From Polaribacter sp. SA4-12 (GTDB lineage Bacteria > Bacteroidota > Bacteroidia > Flavobacteriales > Flavobacteriaceae), in NCBI RefSeq assembly GCF_002163675.1, contig NZ_CP019334.1, positions 754,001-818,000 of the forward strand: a DNA stretch of 64,000 bases, given 5' to 3'. The position numbers and the translations under genes were made by a program. The notes under the pieces were generated by a model that had not been told where the DNA came from, did not search any database, and saw nothing but the letters and a program-made list of their open reading frames with translations. The first letter of the stretch is position 1; every line of letters begins with the position of its first letter. Shown one piece after another: positions 55,391 through 63,599 of this stretch.

Positions 55391-56158
55391 TTATTTTTTG
55401 ATGAACTTCTGACTTCCTATTTTATCATCAGTTAATACTTTTAAGATATAAACACCTTTACTTAAACTATACACATCAATATTATTATCAACTGTAGAAA
55501 TTGTTTTTGATAAGGCTAATCTACCAACATAATCATAAAACTGAACCGTTGCTTTTTCTGATCCAGAAGGCAATTGTATTGTTAAACTTTCTGTTGCTGG
55601 GTTTGGAAACACATCAAATTTTAAACGTTTTGCTTCTGAAATACCTAATACTTGAGCAGATGTACTTGCTGTTACAACTTGATCTCCAGAAGTCATTCCA
55701 TCACCATTTGTCGCATTTACTGCAGTATAAAAAGTAACTTCTCCTTCATTTGTAGCGGGTGATGTCCATGTAAAAGACCAATTACCGCTAGAAGATGGAG
55801 ATAATTGTGTAATTCTTTGACCACTAACTCTAGATCCAGAACCTTCTGTAAAACTACCAATTTTACTTTTCGAATTATTTTCTGCGGTCAATTGAAAACC
55901 TAATTTTGATGATGATGATGTTGAGTTTACATTTATTGTATATGTTTTATTCAACTCATAACCATCAACAGGGATATTTGTAGTAATACTAGGAGTTAAT
56001 CCAAAATTACCACCACTATGACATTGAGTACATGTATTTCCTCCATCACCAGGAGAACCTGTAGTATTTCCATCTCTTCCACTAGCACTTGACATTAATA
56101 AAAATGCTGAAACTGGAATTAACAATAATAAAAATTTTAAAAAGTAATGTTTTTTCAT
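55391..56158 (-). CDS. T9SS-exported protein with CxxCH motif (choice-of-anchor V domain)
   Basis: A 255-residue secreted protein. Signal peptide at 1-27. A choice-of-anchor V (Reeler-like) domain follows, opening with the motif CTQCHSGG (about 43-50), a CxxCH that could bind c-type haem. The rest of the beta domain runs to about 165. The C-terminal 75 residues are a type A T9SS sorting domain (KRLKFDVFPNPATESLTIQL, then VQFYDYVGR, ending KFIKK), cleaved when the protein leaves by the Por system. It should sit on the surface or in the medium. Haem attachment is inference; the paired His for a second ligand is not obvious. Confidence 0.9.
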   Translation of the reverse strand: MKKHYFLKFLLLLIPVSAFLLMSSASGRDGNTTGSPGDGGNTCTQCHSGGNFGLTPSITTNIPVDGYELNKTYTINVNSTSSSSKLGFQLTAENNSKSKIGSFTEGSGSRVSGQRITQLSPSSSGNWSFTWTSPATNEGEVTFYTAVNATNGDGMTSGDQVVTASTSAQVLGISEAKRLKFDVFPNPATESLTIQLPSGSEKATVQFYDYVGRLALSKTISTVDNNIDVYSLSKGVYILKVLTDDKIGSQKFIKK

Positions 56159-56431
56159 CTTAATTTGGTTTTAGTTAATGATAGTTAAATGGTTGTCGTA
56201 ATTTTCCTTATACAATTACATGTAATTTACAATAATTATAATCTTTTTTTATGAAACTACTAATAATACTTAAAAAGCACTGTTTTTTATTCAATACAGT
56301 AAATAAAACTATAATTTCGCAGCTAGAAAATTAAAATCATTTGAAAAGGAAAAAATGATGCTCAAAAAGGAAAAAATGAGCTTGAATTTTCAATAAAAGA
56401 ACTGTAAAAATTATAATTGTATTTTTGAAAC

Positions 56432-56806
56432 ATGAAAAAAATCATTGGCGTTTTAATTAGTGTTGCTATTATAGGAGCAGTTTTGTATTATCTTTTTATC
56501 TATTTTATAACCTATAGTACCGGAGTAAGATCTGGTGAGTTAATAAAAATTAGCAGGAAAGGAGTTCTCGTTAAAACTTGGGAAGGAGAAATAAGTCAAG
56601 GTATTTCTGGTGCACAAATTTTTACTTTTTCTGTAGAAGATAAAAACGAAAAAGTCATAGAAAATTTACAGAAATTTCAAGGAAATTACGTTAAGCTAAC
56701 TTACAAAGAGCGATATAAAACTTTCTTTTGGTTAGGAGATACAGAATATTTTATAACAAAGGTTGAACAAGAACAATCACCACATTTTACTAACAAAATT
56801 AATTAA
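56432..56806 (+). CDS. Small single-pass membrane protein, unknown function
   Basis: A 124-residue protein with one N-terminal membrane segment (about 4-29, IIGVLISVAIIGAVLYYLFIYF) and a basic-to-neutral domain outside it (RSGELIKISRKGVLVKTWEG, then KFQGNYVKLTYKERY). A -7 box TATTTTTG (56420-56427) lies 5 bp before the ATG, almost leaderless. Its stop TAA abuts the ATG of the thioesterase gene (TAAATG), so both are translated together. No family recognised; no catalytic motif is visible. Confidence 0.75.
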   Translation: MKKIIGVLISVAIIGAVLYYLFIYFITYSTGVRSGELIKISRKGVLVKTWEGEISQGISGAQIFTFSVEDKNEKVIENLQKFQGNYVKLTYKERYKTFFWLGDTEYFITKVEQEQSPHFTNKIN

Positions 56807-57352
56807 ATGAAAACGTTTAAACACATATCAGAATCACAGCTTAAAATTACAGAGTTAATGAAACCTATTAACTCTAATTTTAGCGGTAAGATTCATGGGG
56901 GACATATTTTAAACCTAATGGATCAAATTGCATTTGCCTGTGCTTCTAAGCATTCAGGAAACTATTGTGTAACTGCTTCTGTAAATAAAGTAGATTTTTT
57001 AAATCCTATTGAAGTAGGAGAACTTGTTACAATGAAAGCTTCTGTTAATTATACAGGTAGAACCTCTATGGTTGTTGGTTTACGTGTAGAATCTGAAAAT
57101 ATTAGAACTGGTGAGATTAAGCATTGTAATTCTTCATATTTTACCATGGTTGCAAAAGATGAAGAAGGTAAAAGTGTACCTGTTCCGGGTATTGTTTTAA
57201 CAACTAAAAGTGAGGTTAGGCGTTTTGCTAGAAGCATTACTAGACAAAATGAAAGTAGTCATAGAGTTTCTAGATTTAGTAGTAAAGTCTTTAAAACTGA
57301 AGATTATTTAGATTTACTAAAAGACAGTAACTCTAAAATTGATTTAAAATAA
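56807..57352 (+). CDS. Acyl-CoA thioesterase (YciA-type hot-dog)
   Basis: A 181-residue acyl-CoA hydrolase. The active-site helix is NSFSGKIHGGHILNLMDQIA-like (SNFSGKIHGGHILNLMDQIA, about 24-43), with the conserved HGG and Asp. The strand ASVNKVDFLNPIEVGELVTM (about 61-80) and GRTSMVVGLRVESE follow. The family cuts short- and medium-chain acyl-CoA. The last 35 residues are a basic tail not needed by the fold. It is joined head to tail with the small membrane protein gene and ends at a strong bidirectional terminator. Confidence 0.9.
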   Translation: MKTFKHISESQLKITELMKPINSNFSGKIHGGHILNLMDQIAFACASKHSGNYCVTASVNKVDFLNPIEVGELVTMKASVNYTGRTSMVVGLRVESENIRTGEIKHCNSSYFTMVAKDEEGKSVPVPGIVLTTKSEVRRFARSITRQNESSHRVSRFSSKVFKTEDYLDLLKDSNSKIDLK

Positions 57353-57423
57353 TCATTATTTGTAACCTACTGAAATAAAACTACATAGGATACTGTTTCA
57401 GGACGAGACAAATATTAAACATA

Positions 57424-57454
57424 AAAAAGCTCAAACATTTGTTTGAGCTTTTTC
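57424..57454. terminator. Bidirectional terminator between thioesterase and bshA
   Basis: Stem AAAAAGCTCAAACA (57424-57437) / TGTTTGAGCTTTTT (57440-57453), 2-base centre, flanked by A and T runs, between converging genes. Confidence 0.9.
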
Positions 57455-57457
57455 TTT

Positions 57458-58594
57458 TTATTGAACCTTACTTTTATAACAAGATTTGTAAATATCTTCA
57501 TAAACTGGAAGAATATTTTCTAATGAAAATCTTTTTGTATGCTCTCTTGCATTCTCTTTAAAGGTTTCTAATGTTTTATCATCCTTTAAAATTGAAATCG
57601 CATTTTTTGCCATGTCTTGTACATCACCCAAATCACTTAAATAACCCGTTACTCCTGGTATATTAACCTCAGGTAAACCTCCTGTATTGGTAGAAATTAC
57701 AGCTGTTTTTGCTGCCATAGCTTCCAAAGCAGCTAAACCAAAACTTTCTGTTTGAGACGGTAATAAAAAGATATCTGAATAACAAAGTACTTTTGTTACT
57801 TCAGAACTATTTCCTAAGAATAGTACATCATCAGAAATTTTTAATTTATTTACTAAATTTTCAGCTTTTAATCTATCAGGACCTTCACCAATCATTAATA
57901 ATTTAGATGGAATTTCTTTTTGAACTTCATAAAAAATCTTGATTACATCTTCTACTCTTTTAACAGGTCTAAAATTACTTATGTGGGTTAAAATACGTTC
58001 ATGAGGTTTTGCAATTGCAATTCTATTACACTTTTGGTTATGTGCGTTATCGTACTTTTCTACATCAATAAAATTATATATAACCTGAATATCATTTTTA
58101 ATATTAAAAAGCCTGTTGGTTGTCTTTTTTAAATCATTTGACACTGCAGTTACTACATCAGAATTATTAATACTAAATTCTACAGCTGTTTTATACGTTG
58201 GATGACTACCTACTAAAGTAATATCTGTTCCGTGTAAAGTTGTAACTACTTTTACCGAAAGACCTTTTTCTTTCAGCATTTGTTTTGCCATATAAGCTGC
58301 ATATGCATGAGGAATTGCATAATGTACGTGTAAAACTTCTAATTGATGCTTTTCTACAACTTCAACCATTTTACTTGATAAAGCCAATTCATAAGGTTGA
58401 TATTCAAAAAGTGGATATTCTTCAATAACTACTTGATGAAAATGTAAATGATGTGACAAAAAATCTAAACGAACAGGTTGATTATAAGTGATAAAGTGTA
58501 CTTCATGCCCTTTATCTGCCAATGCCATTCCTAATTCTGTAGCTACTACTCCACTTCCTCCAAATGTTGGATAACAAACAATTCCTATTTTCAT
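57458..58594 (-). CDS. bshA: N-acetyl-alpha-D-glucosaminyl L-malate synthase BshA
   Basis: A 378-residue GT4 glycosyltransferase, first step of bacillithiol synthesis: UDP-GlcNAc plus L-malate gives GlcNAc-malate. The start MKIGIVCYPTFGGSGVVATE is the signature of BshA. HVHYAIPHAYAAYMAK, TLHGTDITLVGSHPTYK and the nucleotide-sugar-binding SQTESFGLAALEAMA (about 289-303) follow. Full length for the family. Bacillithiol is the low-molecular-weight thiol of many Bacteroidota; bshB and bshC are not in this window. The gene stands alone, converging on the thioesterase gene. Confidence 0.95.
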   Translation of the reverse strand: MKIGIVCYPTFGGSGVVATELGMALADKGHEVHFITYNQPVRLDFLSHHLHFHQVVIEEYPLFEYQPYELALSSKMVEVVEKHQLEVLHVHYAIPHAYAAYMAKQMLKEKGLSVKVVTTLHGTDITLVGSHPTYKTAVEFSINNSDVVTAVSNDLKKTTNRLFNIKNDIQVIYNFIDVEKYDNAHNQKCNRIAIAKPHERILTHISNFRPVKRVEDVIKIFYEVQKEIPSKLLMIGEGPDRLKAENLVNKLKISDDVLFLGNSSEVTKVLCYSDIFLLPSQTESFGLAALEAMAAKTAVISTNTGGLPEVNIPGVTGYLSDLGDVQDMAKNAISILKDDKTLETFKENAREHTKRFSLENILPVYEDIYKSCYKSKVQ

Positions 58595-58703
58595 AAAATG
58601 TTGAAAAGATTAAATGAATCTAAAGTTAATTAGATAATTTCTATTTTACTTCTTAGTTGTAAAGATAAAGGTATTCTTACATTAGAAATCTAAATAAAAG
58701 CAT

Positions 58704-58739
58704 AAAAAAAGAGTTTTTCATCTTCATGAAAAACTCTTT
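58704..58739 (-). terminator. Terminator of the transketolase N-terminal gene
   Basis: Arms AAAGAGTTTTTCAT / ATGAAAAACTCTTT with loop CTTC. On the minus strand it is followed by a T run. It ends the gene directly, so no second subunit follows. Confidence 0.88.
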
Positions 58740-58774
58740 ACTATTTTAATTTTTGAATCTTTTAATTTAATTTT

Positions 58775-59620
58775 CTAGTAATCTCCTAAAGTTTCAGGAT
58801 TTTGAGATAAAGCATTTTCTAATTGCTCATCACTAGGTGCTTTACCATGCCAAGCATGTGTATGCATCATAAAATCTACTCCATTACCCATTTCTGTATA
58901 TAATAAGATACAAACTGGCTTTCCTTTTCCTGTTAATGCTTTTGCTTCAGCTAAACCAGCTAAAATTGCTTCAACATCATTTCCTTTTTTTACTTCTAAA
59001 ACATCCCAATCAAAAGCTTCAAATTTGGCTTTGATGCTTCCCATTGCTAAAACTTCATCAGTAGTACCGTCAATTTGTTTTTCATTTAAATCGATTGTAC
59101 AAATAATATTATCAACTTTTTTTGCTGATGCATACATAATTGCTTCCCAGTTTTGACCTTCTTGCAATTCACCATCACCATGTAAAGTGTATACTATTTT
59201 ATCATCTCCATTTAATTTTTTAGCTTGTGCAGCTCCAATACCAACAGACATTCCTTGACCTAAAGATCCAGAAGCAATTCTTATCCCAGGTAAACCTTCA
59301 TGTGTAGTTGGGTGTCCTTGTAAACGAGAATTTAATAATCTAAAAGTATTTAGTTCTTCTACAGGAAAAAATCCACTGTGAGCCAAAACACTATAAAATA
59401 CTGGAGAAATATGTCCGTTAGAAAGGAAAAATAAATCTTCATTTTTTCCATCCATCGTAAATTCAGTAGAGTAATCCATTACTTCTTGGTATAAGCAAGT
59501 AATAAATTCTGCACATCCTAAAGATCCTCCTGGGTGACCAGAGCTTACTTTATGAACCATACGTAAAATATCTCTACGAACTTGTTGGGTAAAATCTTGT
59601 AATTGTTGAGTTGTTGGCAT
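58775..59620 (-). CDS. Transketolase, N-terminal (ThDP-binding) subunit
   Basis: A 281-residue protein corresponding to only the first half of transketolase, the diphosphate end of the thiamine-diphosphate site. Motifs are SGHPGGSLGCAEF (about 27-39), GSLGQGMSVGIGAA, and the metal-diphosphate loop GDGELQEGQNWEA (about 149-161) then DLNEKQIDG. The pyrimidine-binding half is a separate gene in split transketolases, common in Bacteroidota and archaea, but here it does not follow: a terminator and bshA come next, and none is seen elsewhere in the window. It moves two-carbon units in the pentose phosphate pathway once paired. Confidence 0.93.
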   Translation of the reverse strand: MPTTQQLQDFTQQVRRDILRMVHKVSSGHPGGSLGCAEFITCLYQEVMDYSTEFTMDGKNEDLFFLSNGHISPVFYSVLAHSGFFPVEELNTFRLLNSRLQGHPTTHEGLPGIRIASGSLGQGMSVGIGAAQAKKLNGDDKIVYTLHGDGELQEGQNWEAIMYASAKKVDNIICTIDLNEKQIDGTTDEVLAMGSIKAKFEAFDWDVLEVKKGNDVEAILAGLAEAKALTGKGKPVCILLYTEMGNGVDFMMHTHAWHGKAPSDEQLENALSQNPETLGDY

Positions 59621-59641
59621 TTTGTTATTTTATTTTGTTGA

Positions 59642-59671
59642 CAAAAGTAATTTTTTATAAACAATGGACAA
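59642..59671 (-). promoter_or_regulatory. Transketolase gene promoter
   Basis: On the minus strand: -33 TTG (59669-59671), 19 nt, -7 TACTTTTG (59642-59649). Transcription should begin about 15 nt before the ATG at 59620. Confidence 0.7.
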
Positions 59672-59926
59672 AATAAAAACGAAAGTAAAAGAAAGGTTTG
59701 GTTATTTCTTTTTCACATAAATTTCCCACTAATATTATCTACTGATAATTTAAACCCTTCTTTTTTACTTTGTTCCGTAAATATATTTTAAAAAAGGAGC
59801 TAATAAAAAATTGATATGTCGTAATTCATGAATCTAGAACTATTAGGTACAAATGGGAAAGCTAAACACCTGACAATTAAAAATTAAAGAAAAGTGCTTT
59901 AAAGACTTATAGAATAGAGTATTTTC
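59672..59926. other. Spacer between divergent transketolase and AraC genes
   Basis: With the promoter it makes a 306-bp gene-free region. AT-rich; no -7 box for the AraC-type gene and no structured element seen. Confidence 0.35.
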
Positions 59927-61636
59927 GTGAAAAATTCTATAAAATTGAAATATTACCCTACTTTTATTACTATTTTTTTATTAATTTATTCGATAAATCT
60001 TTCAAGTCAAACAAAAGATTCATTAAGCACACTTAATTTTGATGAATTAGCTGATAAGTATTATGAATATAAATTTACAGATTCTATAAAATCGAAAGCG
60101 TATGCACATGCTATTTTTAATAAGTCAATAAGAGAAAAAGATACTATAAATGCTATTGATGGTAAATATTTTTTAAGTGAAGTATATAAAAAATACTCGA
60201 TTTATATTAACTATCTTGATTCAATAATATTATTAACAAAAACGAAACCTAACAAAATGTTTCCTGCTTTTTCATATATGGAAAAGGGGCTTTTCTATTT
60301 TCATAAAGAAATTAAAACTAAATCTTTAAAAAATTGGATTCTTGCTTTAAAACACACTAATTTAAATCCAAATGATAGCTTAAAGTATATCATTAAAAAA
60401 AATATTGGATCTTTAAATTTTAGTAATAAAGAGTTTTCAAAAACTAAAGAGTTATATTTAGAATGTTTAAGTTACTATGAAAAAAACAATAACAAAATAG
60501 ATTATTATAACTACTTCTCTCTGTTATTTAATACTTCTAAAGTATATTTAAATTTAAATGATATTGATTCAACCATAATTTACAATGATAAAGCACTTCA
60601 TTATGCCTCAAAAATGAAAGACAGCATATTTATAGGATTTTGTTTAAATAGAAAAGGTGATATAGAGTACCTTTCTAAAAATTTTCAAAAAGCTATAGAA
60701 AAAAGCACTAGTTCTCTTCCATATATTGTTAAAGATGAGAATTATAGAGTTTTGTTTAAAACATATAATCTAATTGCTAAATCTTTTTCAAAATTAAATG
60801 ATTCTAAAAATTCCTTGAAATACAATTTTCTAATAGACTCTTTATATAATAAAACTCATATAACACATAAATCTCAATTGAGTAGTTATACTTATTTAAT
60901 GAATCATTACAAAGAGGAAAATGATTTAAAAAATCAATTAAAATATATTGAAAAATATTTAAAAACTGATAGTATATTAAATAGTAGAAATAATAATATT
61001 TTAAAAATTTATTCTGAAGAATATTACAAACCAAAATTAATTGCTGAAAAAGAAGCAATTATTACTGAGCTAAAAGGAAATATTTCTGTTTTTAAAAAAA
61101 CAAAAACTTATTTAATTTTCTTTTCAATTGTTGCAATTTTATTTTCCTTTTATCAGTATAATAAAAGAAAAGTTCAAAAAAAGAACTTTAATAAAGTTAT
61201 ATCTGATTTAAAAAACAAAAAAACAGCATTACCTATTATAAATGAAAATAAAATTGAAAGTAATAACATATCTAAAGAGGTTACTAAAGACATTTTAAGC
61301 AAATTAATTTCTTTTGAAAAATCAGAAGGTTTTACAAATTCTAGTATCACTCTAAGTATATTAGCAAAGGAATTAAACACAAACTCTAATTACTTATCAA
61401 AAATAATAAATCAATATAAAGGTATAAACTTCTCTACGTATCTAAATAAGTTAAGAATCAATTATACACTCTCTTTATTAGAAGAAAACGAAGTAATAAG
61501 AAAATATACAATTGCTGCAATAGCAACTGAAGTTGGTTTTAAAAGTACAGAATCTTTTTCTAAAGCCTTTTTTAAAGAAACAAAATTGAAACCTTCTTTT
61601 TATATAAAAGAATTAGAAAATCGAAAAGTAGCTTAA
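59927..61636 (+). CDS. Membrane-bound TPR / AraC-family transcriptional regulator
   Basis: A 569-residue regulator. The N-terminus has a signal-type hydrophobic stretch (about 12-28, ending SQ). TPR-like helical repeats fill about 35-370, in the periplasm. A membrane segment follows (about 390-410, TYLIFFSIVAILFSFYQYNK), then a C-terminal AraC DNA-binding domain with two helix-turn-helix units (LSILAKELNTNSNYLSKIIN and IAAIATEVGFKSTESFSKAF, about 465-560). This is a one-component sensor passing an outside signal to DNA. The start is a GTG at 59927; a TAG lies four codons upstream. Its stop overlaps the stop of the converging gene. Confidence 0.88.
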   Translation: MKNSIKLKYYPTFITIFLLIYSINLSSQTKDSLSTLNFDELADKYYEYKFTDSIKSKAYAHAIFNKSIREKDTINAIDGKYFLSEVYKKYSIYINYLDSIILLTKTKPNKMFPAFSYMEKGLFYFHKEIKTKSLKNWILALKHTNLNPNDSLKYIIKKNIGSLNFSNKEFSKTKELYLECLSYYEKNNNKIDYYNYFSLLFNTSKVYLNLNDIDSTIIYNDKALHYASKMKDSIFIGFCLNRKGDIEYLSKNFQKAIEKSTSSLPYIVKDENYRVLFKTYNLIAKSFSKLNDSKNSLKYNFLIDSLYNKTHITHKSQLSSYTYLMNHYKEENDLKNQLKYIEKYLKTDSILNSRNNNILKIYSEEYYKPKLIAEKEAIITELKGNISVFKKTKTYLIFFSIVAILFSFYQYNKRKVQKKNFNKVISDLKNKKTALPIINENKIESNNISKEVTKDILSKLISFEKSEGFTNSSITLSILAKELNTNSNYLSKIINQYKGINFSTYLNKLRINYTLSLLEENEVIRKYTIAAIATEVGFKSTESFSKAFFKETKLKPSFYIKELENRKVA

Positions 61637-62892
61637 GTTTTTTGCTTCTTTTTCTTTGCTGCAGGAAACAAAACATTATTCAAAATTAAACGATATCCAG
61701 GTGAAGTTGGATGTAAATCTAATTCCGTTTTAGGGTCTCCTACTCGATGTGTATAATCTTCAGGATCATGACCTCCATAAAAAGTAAACATTCCTTTTCC
61801 TTTTGTACCATGAATATAACGTGCTTCTCTATTGGTTTTATTTTCACCTAAAACCAATACATTTGTTTTAACAGTATTACGATCAAAAGAAGTAGTTTGT
61901 CCCATAAATCCTTTAACTAAAGTTGTATGGTTTTGCGTTAACATTGTTGGAACAGGATCCCACTTTGCAGAAAACTCTACCAAAGAAAAATAATCTGATG
62001 TTTTTGGAATTTTACGTTTACGAGTCATATCAATTGTAGAAAACTCATACGTAGTTGGGTTTCTGATTAATTGAAAGTCTTTAAAAGCTAATGTTTTATT
62101 GTAATTAATTTTTGATTGATAATTAGGTTCAGAGGCATCTCCATCGAACATTGCTTCAGCAATATCTGTTCCTTCTGCAGACAATGCAATATCAAAACTA
62201 TCAGTTGCAGAACACATTGCAAACATAAATCCGCCACCAATTACAAAGTCTCTAATTTTTTTGGCAACCGCTAATTTTTCTTGTGATACTTTAGAATATC
62301 CTAATTCTGTTGCTAATTTTTCTGCTCTTAGTTTTCCTTCAATATACCAAGGTGCAGTTCTAAAAGAACCATAAAAACGCCCATATTGACCAGTAAAATC
62401 TTCATGATGTAAATGTACCCACTCATATATTAGTAGCTTATCTGCTAAAACATCTTTGTCATAAATTACGTCAAAAGGAATTTCTGCGTAGGTTAAAACC
62501 ATAGTAACAGCATCATCCCAAGGCATTTTATCTTTTGGAGAATACACTGCAATTTTTGGAGCTTTTTCTAATGTTACAGCATCTTGATTAGAAGATGGAG
62601 CAGCAATTTCTTGTAATATTATTTGAGATTTTGCATCAGAAATTATTTGATAAGAAACGCCACGTATTTTACATTCATTTTCTACAATTTTATTGTTTTC
62701 TATTAAAAAAGCACCTCCATCGTAATTTAACAACCATTTGGATTTTAAACCTGCTTCTAATGAAAAAAAGACAATTCCGTATGCTTTTAAATGGTTTTTC
62801 TGATTATCATGATTCATTGGTACATAAATAAAAGATGCCCAAATTGAGTTTGATACTAAAAGAAACGTAAGTATTATTAAGAGTTTTTTCAA
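61633..62892 (-). CDS. Exported protein of unknown function (often mislabelled asparagine synthetase B)
   Basis: A 419-residue exported protein with a signal peptide at 1-18 (LLIILTFLLVSNSIWAS). The middle has features of a class I glutamine-amidotransferase-like (ThuA-like) fold: FVIGGGFMFAMCSATDSFDI (about 217-236, with Cys in an MCSAT turn), and later FTFYGGHDPEDYTHRVGDP. Proteins of this type in Bacteroidota are sometimes labelled asparagine synthetase B, yet no N-terminal catalytic Cys2 or SGGxDS loop exists here. It begins 2 bp after the toxin gene, in one operon with the toxin-antitoxin pair. Substrate unknown. Confidence 0.72.
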   Translation of the reverse strand: MKKLLIILTFLLVSNSIWASFIYVPMNHDNQKNHLKAYGIVFFSLEAGLKSKWLLNYDGGAFLIENNKIVENECKIRGVSYQIISDAKSQIILQEIAAPSSNQDAVTLEKAPKIAVYSPKDKMPWDDAVTMVLTYAEIPFDVIYDKDVLADKLLIYEWVHLHHEDFTGQYGRFYGSFRTAPWYIEGKLRAEKLATELGYSKVSQEKLAVAKKIRDFVIGGGFMFAMCSATDSFDIALSAEGTDIAEAMFDGDASEPNYQSKINYNKTLAFKDFQLIRNPTTYEFSTIDMTRKRKIPKTSDYFSLVEFSAKWDPVPTMLTQNHTTLVKGFMGQTTSFDRNTVKTNVLVLGENKTNREARYIHGTKGKGMFTFYGGHDPEDYTHRVGDPKTELDLHPTSPGYRLILNNVLFPAAKKKKQKT

Positions 62893-62894
62893 AT

Positions 62895-63206
62895 TTAGTA
62901 TCTATTTTGAATATTGATTTTATCTGAATTTTGTCTAGTATCAAAAACATCAGTAATCAATAAACCTTCTTTTACGGGTTTATAAATTATTTTATAATTT
63001 CCTTTTACTAAATATCTATAATTTTGATTTAACTTTTTTAGAGCTTTTTCTTCTGAACCAGAAAAAGGGTGTTTAAGAAGTTGTTTTGTAGTAGAAAAAA
63101 TATCTTTTTTTATTTTATTAGCAATTTTAATTGAAACTTTTTCTTTGTGATAAAAATGAATTTCTTTAATCATTCTTATTGCGAAATCAGACCAAATTAC
63201 TTTCAT
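62895..63206 (-). CDS. RelE/ParE-type toxin
   Basis: A 103-residue basic protein of the RelE/ParE superfamily: WSDFAIRMIKEIHFYHKEK at the start (alpha hairpin), LKHPFSGSEEKALKKLNQNY, then the core strands YRYLVKGNYKIIYKPV and the end DVFDTRQNS. Typical ParE/RelE residues (R and K in the C-terminal strands) are present. It lies 3 bp after a small acidic partner, so it is the toxin of a type II module, either a ribosome-dependent mRNA endonuclease or a gyrase poison. Length is normal. It is followed 2 bp later by an unrelated exported protein gene. Confidence 0.87.
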   Translation of the reverse strand: MKVIWSDFAIRMIKEIHFYHKEKVSIKIANKIKKDIFSTTKQLLKHPFSGSEEKALKKLNQNYRYLVKGNYKIIYKPVKEGLLITDVFDTRQNSDKINIQNRY

Positions 63207-63209
63207 AAT

Positions 63210-63434
63210 TTACCAGTTTTCACTTTCCTTCTCTAATTCATCTTGAGTTTTATAATTCCCTTTTAAATAATCACTATTAGACTCCTCTGCTCTTAAAATT
63301 AATTCTTCTTCAGAAAAAACAAGGAATTCTTCTTTTAATTCTAAAACAGAACTTTCTATTTTCTTAAAAAGTTTTTCATCTTTAAGAGATATTAAATATT
63401 CTATTAAACTCAATTTCCTTGCTTGTAAACTCAT
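63210..63434 (-). CDS. Antitoxin partner of the RelE/ParE toxin
   Basis: A 74-residue acidic protein: MSLQARKLSLIEYLISLKDE at the start, a long acidic helix (LELKEEFLVFSEEELILRAE), then the toxin-wrapping tail YKTQDELEKESENW. The order antitoxin-toxin, 3-bp spacing and the charge contrast with the toxin support the call. The DNA-binding end is not of a standard type such as ribbon-helix-helix, so self-regulation is unclear. No promoter motif was found upstream. Confidence 0.8.
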   Translation of the reverse strand: MSLQARKLSLIEYLISLKDEKLFKKIESSVLELKEEFLVFSEEELILRAEESNSDYLKGNYKTQDELEKESENW

Positions 63435-63530
63435 AAAAAATTGTTTAATTTCAAAGTTACGAAAATTAAAAGTTAATAAATCCTAAAAAAAGAGGTCAAT
63501 ATAAGTAGTTTTTATTCTTTATTGGAATCT

Positions 63531-63574
63531 AAAAACAGAAATACACAATTACTTTAACGCAATTGTGTATTTCT
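63531..63574 (-). terminator. dnaB: Terminator of dnaB
   Basis: Two perfect 14-nt arms AGAAATACACAATT (63537-63550) / AATTGTGTATTTCT (63561-63574), 10-nt loop, with a T run on the minus strand, 25 bp past the dnaB stop. Confidence 0.85.
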
Positions 63575-63599
63575 ATAATTTTATAATTTCTTTATCAGC

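Noticed and set aside
61633..62892. Asparagine synthetase B
   Set aside because: No catalytic Cys at position 2, no SGGxDS pyrophosphate loop, and a signal peptide is present.
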